DNA of 22,859 nucleotides from JBKEDC01 sp047975205 (GTDB lineage Bacteria > Bacteroidota > Bacteroidia > Bacteroidales > Prolixibacteraceae). Under the pieces are notes generated by a model that made no database searches, was not told where the DNA came from, and saw only the letters and a list, made by a program, of their open reading frames with translations. A program made the translations under genes and the position numbers. This document shows, piece by piece, positions 1 through 7,589 of the stretch (the first letter of the stretch is position 1; every line of letters begins with the position of its first letter). The stretch is taken from assembly GCA_047975205.1 (NCBI GenBank), contig JBKEDC010000007.1, positions 1-22,859 on the forward strand. The letters are read 5' to 3'.

Positions 1-574
1 GCAATGAACCGCCACCTTTTGCATCTGAAGTATATCCTACTTTCAGGCCGGGAACTCCTCGCAGTACGTCTTGCACTGTTTGCGGATTCTCATTTTGTAA
101 TTTATCAGGCTTCACCTGAACCACCGAGCCGGTCACGTCTTTTTTTCGAGCACTACCGTAACCAATAACTACAACGTCTTCAAGATCTATATTTTCCGAT
201 TTCATCTGCACATCAATAGTAGCCCTTCCGTTAGCAACTATTTCTTGCGAAAGCATACCCACAAATGAAAATACCAGTGTGGCATCTTTAGGAACGCCTA
301 CTAAAGTATAGTTTCCATCAATATCAGAAACAGCACCAATAGTGGTTCCTTTCACCATAACTGTAACACCGGGCAATGATACACCGGTAGCATCAATAAT
401 TTTACCTGAAACTTCTCCTTGAGAACTTTGGACTTCAATTAAATTCCCAAAATTGTCATTCGCCAACAATATATGCGGACTTCCAATAATGACTGCACAA
501 AATAATATCATGCAAAAATTTGGTCTTAGGATCTTCCCAAAAAGAAGATCCCACCTTGTAACTCTTTCTCTCAT
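1..574 (-). CDS. SusC/RagA-family TonB-linked outer membrane transporter, 5' part only
   Basis: Reading leftward from the ATG at 574-572, the frame is open to the window edge (191 codons), so this is the N-terminal fifth or so of a protein that is usually about 1000 residues. It starts with a basic stretch and a hydrophobic signal segment ending near LLAND. A carboxypeptidase-D regulatory-like domain follows (GEVSGKIIDATGVSLPGVTV, then GTTIGAVSDIDGNYTL, about residues 52-130). Next comes the beginning of the TonB-dependent receptor plug (DVVVIGYGSARKKDVTGSV, then NPQTVQDVLRGVPGLKV). Family knowledge: SusC proteins form the outer-membrane pore that imports oligosaccharides together with a SusD lipoprotein, which would lie outside the window. 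The gene is divergent from the GH43 and HTCS genes, suggesting one polysaccharide-utilisation locus. The substrate cannot be read from this piece. The rather long, polar start before the signal segment leaves a slightly later start possible. Confidence 0.93.
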   Translation of the reverse strand, partial: MRERVTRWDLLFGKILRPNFCMILFCAVIIGSPHILLANDNFGNLIEVQSSQGEVSGKIIDATGVSLPGVTVMVKGTTIGAVSDIDGNYTLVGVPKDATLVFSFVGMLSQEIVANGRATIDVQMKSENIDLEDVVVIGYGSARKKDVTGSVVQVKPDKLQNENPQTVQDVLRGVPGLKVGYTSDAKGGGSL

Positions 575-1709
575 AGAACTGTGTTTTAATCGTAATTAAT
601 TTTTCAATTTATGCTTTCGCAAGCACTCAGTTATTCGTAATTTAAATAGATAATTACAAAAATAGTAACTTAATTTTGCATTCTATTTATTTATCTTACT
701 TTTATAATTAAATAAATCATCTCTTCTTTGTTAATTTACATAGCAAATCTAAATATTTTTAAATCCTTATTATTTTACATCTTTTTTGATTTATACTACA
801 AATTCGACTCATATTGTATTTTTTCGACAGATACTTATATTTTTTCATAAGAGTTGCTCAAATCACTCAATCCCAAAGGATGATAAACATTCTTTTTTTA
901 ATAAATAATTAATCTTATAGAAAAGAATAGATAGGCATCTAGATAAGAAACCATCATCGGATATTAATATGAGTATAAAGCATGAGAACCTATGAATATC
1001 ATTGAGCTTCTAAACACATAGACATTATTTTAGCATCAGTCAATAAGAAAACCACAACATGTTGGATATTATCATGTTAAAATAATATTTACGTCAATTA
1101 TATAGAACAGACAGCTTGAAATAGCCCTAATTGTAAGCATATTTTTTAAGTATTAACAGGAAAAGTAAAAATGGGAATGATATGACACAGAGAATAGGTG
1201 CAAAAAGTATTTGGTGCGCTCATTATTCGATGAGTATAACTTGAAAAAGCTGTTTTGATAACTATACATTAAAGACATAACCTCAAGAAATATTGATTTT
1301 AGCATTAGACAACATTACACTTCTGTTTTTATTGTTACCTCGTTAATTTTCTAAAACTATAGCTCCAACACCTTGCTCACTACATATTTTAATCATCATT
1401 GCTCAAAACTATTTTGCTAAATTTTGTAAATGTGCATTGCCGTAATACTTAAGATTCGAATAATCAAACCAATCATCGGCTAAGAGTATTATCAAATACA
1501 TAATAGCCTATGGATTTCAGAAATCATACTTTATCCATATCTTTATCTTATATATCTTCCGCTAAAGAGGTTTGTACATAATTCATACGAAAAAATGCAA
1601 TTACATACCGCATGCTGCTAATTCTGTGATAGCATTATTCAATTTCATGCAAAAAACTAAGTCTGATAGTTTCATATTTTTACCGAATCAAATTAATATA
1701 CTATTGAAC
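575..1709. other. 1.1-kb non-coding gap between susC and the GH43 gene
   Basis: No supportable gene is visible on either strand of this very AT-rich stretch. It must contain the divergent promoters for susC and for the GH43 lipoprotein gene, and probably the binding sites of the HTCS regulator. It holds short imperfect direct repeats. AAACC with ATCATCGG occurs at 948-960 and 1466-1479, in both places followed by GAGTAT (971-976, 1484-1489) and CCTATG (989-994, 1508-1513). The 17-mer ATTTTAGCATCAGTCAA at 1027-1043 recurs at 1296-1312 with two mismatches. An 8-bp palindrome AACATGTT lies at 1056-1063. No tRNA or recognised riboswitch fold was seen. Confidence 0.6.
657..664 (-). promoter_or_regulatory. 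Candidate -7 promoter box for susC
   Basis: Read on the minus strand the sequence is TATTTTTG, a match to the Bacteroides sigma-ABfr -7 element TAnnTTTG. It would give a 5' leader of roughly 75 nt before the susC start at 574. I see no TTTG at the expected 19-21 nt spacing for the -33 box. A second match, TAGATTTG, lies at 751-744, also without a -33 partner. In such AT-rich DNA chance matches are likely. Confidence 0.25.
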
Positions 1710-2870
1710 ATGAAAATCAAATCAAAAATTTACCATCTTAAATACATTACTTCTATTATATTGCTATCCTCAATGGTTTCTTGTCAATTCGGACTAAACA
1801 AACAACACTCTACGAACTTTAAACCCGGAAAGAAATGGTTAGACACAGATAGTATTCATATCAATGCTCATGGTGGCGGCGTATTGCATCACGATAACAC
1901 CTATTATTGGTTCGGAGAATATAAAGTGGCAGGGAAAGGCGGAAATGCTGCTCAGGTAGGTGTGAGTTGCTACTCTTCCAAAGACCTCTACAATTGGAAA
2001 AACGAAGGCACTGCTCTCAACGTATCAGAAACAAAAGGTTCTGATATCGAACGAGGCTGCATCATTGAACGCCCCAAAGTAATATATAACAAAAAAACCG
2101 ATAAGTTCGTCATGTGGTTTCATTTAGAGTTAAAGGGAAAGGGCTATGAAGCTGCCAGAACCGGCTTGGCTGTTGCCGATAAAGCCACAGGTCCTTATAT
2201 TTTTGTGAAATCATTGCGCCCAAATATTAAGCAGTGGCCGCTTGGATATATCGAAGAACTAAAGTTGAAAAAATTTAGAACAGATATGGAATGGTGGACT
2301 CCGGAATGGTATAAACAGATTGAAGAGGGCATGTTTGTGAATCGAGACTTTGAAGGCGGACAAATGTCGAGAGATATGGGTCTATTTGTTGATGATGATG
2401 GGAAAGCATATCATATTCATTCTTCTGAAGACAACCTTACAATACATATAGCAGAGCTAACCGATGACTACCAAGGATTCACGGGAAAGTATATCCGCAT
2501 AGCTCCTGCCGGACACAACGAAGCTCCGGCCTTGTTCAAGCACAAAGGCACTTACTATTTAATAACATCAGGGTGTACGGGGTGGGATCCAAATGCTGCC
2601 CGATTATTTGAAGCTAAATCAATTTGGGGTCCATGGGTGTCTGCCGGTAATCCTTGTGTCGGGAAAGATGCCGAACTCACATTCCATTCACAAAGTACCT
2701 ATGTTTTGCCCATGCCCGGGAAGGAAGATGCTTTCATCTACATGGGCGACAGATGGCAGCCCCAAAACCCTATCGATGGCACCTATGTATGGTTACCCAT
2801 AACATTTAAGCATGATCAACCTGTTATCAAGTGGTATGACGAATGGAGCTTAGAAAAGTTTCAAAATTAA
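1710..2870 (+). CDS. Family 43 glycoside hydrolase lipoprotein (exo-beta-1,3-galactanase-like group)
   Basis: The start is set at 1710 rather than the in-frame ATG at 1572, because 1710 opens a clean lipoprotein signal peptide (MKIKSK, hydrophobic core, then SSMVSC with Cys25) and gives 386 residues. The mature protein looks like a single five-bladed GH43 propeller. Visible blocks are INAHGGGVLHH and TYYWFGEYK (about residues 51-70), ERPKVIYN, SRDMGLFVDDDGKAYHIHSS with Asp222 as the likely pKa-modulating residue, HNEAPALFKHKGTYYLITSG with Glu271 as the likely acid, and YVWLPI near the end. The usual N-terminal Asp-Pro of GH43, which carries the base, is replaced by an N-A-H-G-G-G stretch. From family knowledge this fits the subgroup of exo-beta-1,3-galactanases and relatives that lack that Asp. 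The exact subfamily and substrate are inference; an arabinogalactan-type side-chain glycan is a reasonable guess. It is probably surface- or periplasm-anchored and acts with the neighbouring SusC and HTCS. Confidence 0.85.
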   Translation: MKIKSKIYHLKYITSIILLSSMVSCQFGLNKQHSTNFKPGKKWLDTDSIHINAHGGGVLHHDNTYYWFGEYKVAGKGGNAAQVGVSCYSSKDLYNWKNEGTALNVSETKGSDIERGCIIERPKVIYNKKTDKFVMWFHLELKGKGYEAARTGLAVADKATGPYIFVKSLRPNIKQWPLGYIEELKLKKFRTDMEWWTPEWYKQIEEGMFVNRDFEGGQMSRDMGLFVDDDGKAYHIHSSEDNLTIHIAELTDDYQGFTGKYIRIAPAGHNEAPALFKHKGTYYLITSGCTGWDPNAARLFEAKSIWGPWVSAGNPCVGKDAELTFHSQSTYVLPMPGKEDAFIYMGDRWQPQNPIDGTYVWLPITFKHDQPVIKWYDEWSLEKFQN

Positions 2871-2928
2871 AATGCTACATTTGTATCTGACGGCTACAAC
2901 GACGGCAAGACCACAAAATAGAATAGAT

Positions 2929-3213
2929 ATGATTAAGGTCAAGATTCTAAAGCATATTTGCTACACCGAACTTGTATATGACAGAGTTAACAAGAAGCTG
3001 AAATGTAACTATTCAAAGGAACAAATAGAAATAATGATTTTCGATGCTATCCAAAAGACTTCGGAAAAAGATTTCCGGAAGATAGGAAAGAACTATTACA
3101 TTTTAAACACAGAATATAATATCCGAATTACAGTCAATTCGAATACTTATCGAGTTATTACGGTTGACAAAGTTCAACATGACCAACAAACAGCTCATGC
3201 TGTAAAATCTTAG
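2929..3213 (+). CDS. DUF3781 family small protein
   Basis: This 94-residue protein has no signal peptide or membrane segment and is probably cytoplasmic. It matches my memory of the DUF3781 family along its whole length: KHICYTELVYDRVNKKL at the N-terminus, then a helix (SKEQIEIMIFDAIQKT), then GKNYYI, and the strongly conserved NIRITVNSNTYRVITVDK near the C-terminus. The start at 2929 is preferred over ATG 2872 because family members begin a few residues before the CYTELVY motif; the extra 19 residues from 2872 are low-complexity. No function is known to me. It sits 58 bp after the GH43 stop, on the same strand, and is followed by a hairpin, so it may be cotranscribed with GH43. It is not an expected member of a polysaccharide-utilisation locus. 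Confidence 0.8.
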   Translation: MIKVKILKHICYTELVYDRVNKKLKCNYSKEQIEIMIFDAIQKTSEKDFRKIGKNYYILNTEYNIRITVNSNTYRVITVDKVQHDQQTAHAVKS

Positions 3214-3233
3214 CTTTTAAAATTTACATTCAA

Positions 3234-3261
3234 AAGTCGACATTATAAATAGTGTCGGCTT
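3234..3261 (+). terminator. Hairpin after the DUF3781 gene, probable terminator
   Basis: An 11-bp stem (3234-3244 with 3251-3261, core GTCGACA against TGTCGGC, two G-U pairs) encloses the 6-nt loop ATAAAT. It starts 21 nt after the stop codon. The following bases are only moderately T-rich, so termination strength is uncertain. It suggests that the GH43-DUF3781 transcript ends before the HTCS gene. Confidence 0.5.
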
Positions 3262-3487
3262 CTTCTGGTTTAAATTCATTAATGGGCTTCCTGATTCTTC
3301 TTATTACTTAAATAATCCTCTCTTTTACGTTAATTCATACAAATTGTCTTCCATATGCTTTCTCGATTCAAGATATAAATTTAGTAAGACTTATATTTAT
3401 ACCATATTGGATGAGGGAAACTGTGCATCTAGGTATTTACATAATGATTATCTTTACCCACACATAAACGAAACACAAGTATATTTC

Positions 3488-6400
3488 ATGAAAAAGTTTG
3501 TATTCACCTTATTAATCCTTATCGGGATAAATCTGATTACTAATGCTCAAAATGAACTACACTTCTCGCATATAGGAAGAGAAAACGGCTTTCCTCTTGA
3601 TAAAGCAAATACCATTACTCAAGATAAAAAAGGATTTATTTGGATAGGCACTTGGAACGGGCTGAGTAAATATGACGGATACAACTGCACGAACTTTCTT
3701 CCTCAATACCATGATAGTACTTCTATATCAAACCGAGAAATTACAAGCTTACTCACCGATTCTAACGGAGACATATGGGCAGGTACTTCTAATGGGTTAA
3801 ATTATATCAACGCAGAAACAAATCGAATAAAGATATATCCGTTTAAAAGCAGAATACTGGCACTTTGTGAAGATTACGCTAAAAATATCTGGGTCGGAAC
3901 CTCCGGAGACGGATTATACAAGCTCAACCGGACGACTGGAGAGATTACGCCTTTTTTGTCGGGAGAAACCATTAATGATATTCACGAAGATAAGTATCAC
4001 AACTTATGGGTTGCTACAAATTATGGGCTCGTGCTACTAGATAAAAACAGAGTTAATCGCAAACGATACATACGAGAAGCAAATAAAAACTCTTTATCAA
4101 ATTCGAGTGTTATCCAAGTCGTCAGTTCAAATAACGGATATTTATGGATTGCCACTTGGGGTGGTGGTTTAAACAGAGCTGAACTAAACAGTGATGGTAC
4201 GCTAACGAACTTTACCCATTACCTACCCGGCGATAAACCTAACAGTATTTGCAGTAATGTAATATTCCGATTGGCATACGACAAATTTAACAACCTTTGG
4301 GTGGGTAGTTGGAGTCAAGGTTTATCACTACTCAATATCGATCAGCAAAGCCTACCTGCCAAAGATGCAAATTTCTATACTTATCAAAATGATCCGTTAA
4401 ACCATAATAGCATATCAAGCAACGATATTAGTTCTCTATTTGTTGACCAAAGTAATAATCTTTGGGTTGGAGCGAGTAAAATTGATAGAGCTCAAATCGT
4501 GGGAAAAGGTATCAATAGGTATGTTCTTCCCAGATTGAAGGATAATAATGCGTTGCATATTAAATGTTTTGCAAAATTAAATAACAAGTTATGGGTCGGA
4601 GCTAATCAATATATATTTGAATATGAAAAAGTCAATCAATCTTACGTATTCAAAAAACAATACATACCTACTAATCATATCCCCAAAGGAGAATTAAATC
4701 CGACTTGCAACATTCTGGACATGTATGCCGATGATAAGGGGTTATGGGTGGGTACCGACGGATCAGGATTGATATTCTATCCTATCAAGAGCACAGAAAT
4801 TAAAGCCTCTGCTGCTAAAGTGTATAATACAAAAACTACAATAGCCATCCCTAATAATCGGGTGTGTAAAATTTTACCTTCTAAGGCAAACCCAAACAGC
4901 TTGTGGATAGGAACTGCTGAATATGGCATTTCTCATGTGTATATCAATTCGAATGGAGCCGTAAGTGCAAAAAGCTTCAGTACTTCTAACGGAATGAGCA
5001 GCAATGCTGTGCGAGCCTTGCTTGAAGATGATAAAGCAAACCTATGGATAGGTACACTAAACGGACTGAACTATTTAAATACCCGAAATAATACTTTCAG
5101 TCATTATTTCTATTCAATTCGGAATGAGCATTCTATAAATGACAATATCATCAACAGTATATTTGAAGATTCTGACAACAATATTTGGATAGGTACAAAT
5201 TCCGGGTTAAACAAAATGATTTCCTTAGACAACAAGGTTGCATTTAAAGGATATTCAAAAACCGACTACTTGAGCAATGAGCTAATATTCAACATCAAAG
5301 AGGACGCCTCTAGAAATTTATGGATTAGAACTTATAATGGCGTACTAAAACTCAATCCTCACACAGAAAATATAGATGATAAATTCTTCCGTCAAGATTT
5401 TGAAAATACCAGATTGGAAAAAAATGCGAATATCACAATAAGCAATAATTCATTTATTATCGGAAATGATGCAAACTTCATAACATTTAACCCCAGCATC
5501 ATAAGTAGCAAACAAGACTTTAATAAAACTGTTGTAACTAATATACTTATTTTCAATAAAAGCACGAATAACACATCTGATACTATTAAACTCTCCTATT
5601 TAGATCAAATGATTACTTTCAGATTCTCCGATATGAGCTATTTGGCACCTGAAGAAGTAACATATTCTTACAAGCTCAAAGGCTTTGACAAACAATGGAA
5701 CAAGATAAAGAGGAATAACATGGCAACCTACACCAATATCCCTCCCGGAGATTACACATTTTCAATTACATCTGACGACACAATCACAAATAAAAACACA
5801 ACTAACCTGTTTTTAAGTATAGCTCCTCCTTGGTGGAAAAGCAACTTTGCATTTGCATTGTACTTTTTATTGATTGTTGCATTCATTTATGGACTGAACA
5901 AATATCGCATAAACAAGGAAGAAGCAAGAAGACAACGCTCACTGGAAAAAATGAAGGCTGAAGAACTTGAACGACTCAATGAACAAAAATCGTTGTTCTT
6001 TACCGATATTACTCATGAGCTTAGAACCCCTCTGACACTCATACTGGAGCCTTCTAGGGAATTAGCTTCTGATTCTAGCTTAAAAGCTGAAAATAAAGAG
6101 AAAGTAAGGCTTATAAAAACAAGTGCCGATAAGTTATTACGTTTAGTAAATAAGCTTATGGAGTTTCGCAAGCTAGAAAACAATATCACAAATACATTGA
6201 TTTATTCTTACGTTGATTTAAATCAAATGGTGGGAGAAGTTTTTACGTTCTTTAAACCCCTTGCTCATTCCAGGAATATTGATTTTTCTATTCATGCTCA
6301 ATCCGAAAATATCCTAATCTATTTGGATATTGATAAATTTGAGAAAGTAATCTTCAACATTATTTCAAATGCATTTAAATATACTCCAAACAAAGGTAAA

Positions 6401-7537
6401 ATAAGCGTCAATATTACAAACAACGAGCAATATGCAGAAATAGAAGTTAGCGATAATGGAATTGGGATTGCCGAAAAATATCAGGATAAAGTATTTGAAC
6501 GATTCTTTCAAATTAATCAGATACAGACTCAGAGCACAGGTGGTGTAGGTTTATATATGGCAAAAGAATTGATCAATTTACATCGGGGAGAAATTAAATT
6601 GAAAAGTCAAGAAAATAACGGCAGCTCGTTTACAATAACTTTACCACTCGCTCCCGACAATAAGGAGGAGCTAAATTCTGAAATCAAAACATATCATCTC
6701 GTTGAAAATAATTCCATAAGTTATCACGACGAAGGGATCTCATTAAACGGAACCAAAGCAGAGAAAATATTAAAGATTTTAGTCGTAGAAGATGATATCG
6801 AATTAAATAAATTCATCATTACAAACCTTACTAAAGGTTTTGAAGTTGAAAAAGCTATGAACGGTAAAGAGGCGTTGGAGGTACTCAACCACTTTACTCC
6901 TGATTTAATTATTTCTGATGTACTAATGCCGGAAATGGGAGGATTTCAACTTGCTGAGACCCTACACAAAAGTAAACTATGGAAGAGTATTCCAATCATA
7001 TTCCTGACTGCAAAAAGCTCTTCTGAAGATGAAATTAAGGGATTAAAACTTGGAGCAGTAGATTATATTAATAAGCCGTTTAATATGACTCTTCTTCAAA
7101 TCAAAATTCAGAATATTCTCTCTAACCGAAAAAAAGAAAAAGAAGGAATACGTACGACTCATTTACTAACTCCTGAAGAGATCAAACTTCCATCAGCTGA
7201 TGAAATATTCTTAAAAAAGGCTGTCGAGGTCACACACAAAAACTTAGACAATCCTAATTATGATGTGGAATTATTCAGCTCGGATATGAATATGAGTCAA
7301 AATCAACTATACAGGCGATTAAAATCTCTGACGGGGCAAACAGCTAAAGAGTTCATTCGATCTCAACGACTAAAGGTAGCTGCCGATTTACTTTCAAAGC
7401 AAAAACGAAGTGTATCTGAAGTTATCTACCTCGTTGGATTCTCCAGCCCATCTTATTTTTCGCGCTGCTTCAAAGATGCCTATGGCTGTTCACCCACAGA
7501 GTACACTAGAAAGAATAAAAACGATAATCGGGAGTAA
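3488..7537 (+). CDS. Hybrid two-component system sensor kinase/response regulator with AraC-type DNA-binding domain (HTCS)
   Basis: The start at 3488 opens a signal peptide (MKKFVFTLLILIGINLITNAQ); the in-frame ATG at 3344 would add 48 residues before it and is rejected. The 1349-residue protein has the whole HTCS layout. A periplasmic sensor of about 13 propeller repeats (variants of NLWIGTxxGL) is followed by a Y_Y_Y domain (YKLKGFDKQWN, PPGDYTF). A transmembrane helix lies near residues 783-806 after PPWW. The HisKA domain has ITHELRTPLT with phospho-acceptor His843. The HATPase domain has the N-box NIISNAFKYTP near 957, then DNGIGI and GGVGLYMAKEL. The receiver domain has VVEDD, Asp1144 in ISDVLMPEMGG, and LTAK and NKPFN. 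The AraC helix-turn-helix is at the C-terminus (SQNQLYRRLKSLTG to GFSSPSYFSRCFKDAYGCSP). Known role: binds an oligosaccharide in the periplasm and activates PUL genes by one polypeptide. Likely targets here are susC and the GH43 gene. Confidence 0.96.
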   Translation: MKKFVFTLLILIGINLITNAQNELHFSHIGRENGFPLDKANTITQDKKGFIWIGTWNGLSKYDGYNCTNFLPQYHDSTSISNREITSLLTDSNGDIWAGTSNGLNYINAETNRIKIYPFKSRILALCEDYAKNIWVGTSGDGLYKLNRTTGEITPFLSGETINDIHEDKYHNLWVATNYGLVLLDKNRVNRKRYIREANKNSLSNSSVIQVVSSNNGYLWIATWGGGLNRAELNSDGTLTNFTHYLPGDKPNSICSNVIFRLAYDKFNNLWVGSWSQGLSLLNIDQQSLPAKDANFYTYQNDPLNHNSISSNDISSLFVDQSNNLWVGASKIDRAQIVGKGINRYVLPRLKDNNALHIKCFAKLNNKLWVGANQYIFEYEKVNQSYVFKKQYIPTNHIPKGELNPTCNILDMYADDKGLWVGTDGSGLIFYPIKSTEIKASAAKVYNTKTTIAIPNNRVCKILPSKANPNSLWIGTAEYGISHVYINSNGAVSAKSFSTSNGMSSNAVRALLEDDKANLWIGTLNGLNYLNTRNNTFSHYFYSIRNEHSINDNIINSIFEDSDNNIWIGTNSGLNKMISLDNKVAFKGYSKTDYLSNELIFNIKEDASRNLWIRTYNGVLKLNPHTENIDDKFFRQDFENTRLEKNANITISNNSFIIGNDANFITFNPSIISSKQDFNKTVVTNILIFNKSTNNTSDTIKLSYLDQMITFRFSDMSYLAPEEVTYSYKLKGFDKQWNKIKRNNMATYTNIPPGDYTFSITSDDTITNKNTTNLFLSIAPPWWKSNFAFALYFLLIVAFIYGLNKYRINKEEARRQRSLEKMKAEELERLNEQKSLFFTDITHELRTPLTLILEPSRELASDSSLKAENKEKVRLIKTSADKLLRLVNKLMEFRKLENNITNTLIYSYVDLNQMVGEVFTFFKPLAHSRNIDFSIHAQSENILIYLDIDKFEKVIFNIISNAFKYTPNKGKISVNITNNEQYAEIEVSDNGIGIAEKYQDKVFERFFQINQIQTQSTGGVGLYMAKELINLHRGEIKLKSQENNGSSFTITLPLAPDNKEELNSEIKTYHLVENNSISYHDEGISLNGTKAEKILKILVVEDDIELNKFIITNLTKGFEVEKAMNGKEALEVLNHFTPDLIISDVLMPEMGGFQLAETLHKSKLWKSIPIIFLTAKSSSEDEIKGLKLGAVDYINKPFNMTLLQIKIQNILSNRKKEKEGIRTTHLLTPEEIKLPSADEIFLKKAVEVTHKNLDNPNYDVELFSSDMNMSQNQLYRRLKSLTGQTAKEFIRSQRLKVAADLLSKQKRSVSEVIYLVGFSSPSYFSRCFKDAYGCSPTEYTRKNKNDNRE

Positions 7538-7551
7538 TAGAAGATTCTTCA

Positions 7552-7588
7552 ATCGAGGTTTGTTCAGTGAGTAAGAACAGATCTCGAT
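7552..7588. terminator. Long hairpin between convergent HTCS and zwf genes
   Basis: A 14-bp stem pairs 7552-7565 (ATCGAGGTTTGTTC) with 7575-7588 (GAACAGATCTCGAT) using two G-U pairs, with a 9-nt loop. It lies 14 nt after the HTCS stop and ends 1 nt before the zwf stop codon, so it can act on both converging transcripts. There is no T-run on either side; the call as a terminator rests on position and stem quality. Confidence 0.6.
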
Positions 7589-7589
7589 C

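Noticed and set aside
1572..1709. Longer GH43 start at ATG 1572
   Set aside because: The 46 extra residues have no family match and would bury the lipoprotein signal peptide that starts at 1710.
575..1709. Invertible promoter or small RNA gene in the long intergenic gap
   Set aside because: I found no flanking inverted repeats of useful length, no invertase gene, and no stable RNA fold with a terminator.
3344..3487. Longer HTCS start at ATG 3344
   Set aside because: The extra 48 residues precede a perfect signal peptide starting at 3488, which an exported sensor needs at its N-terminus.
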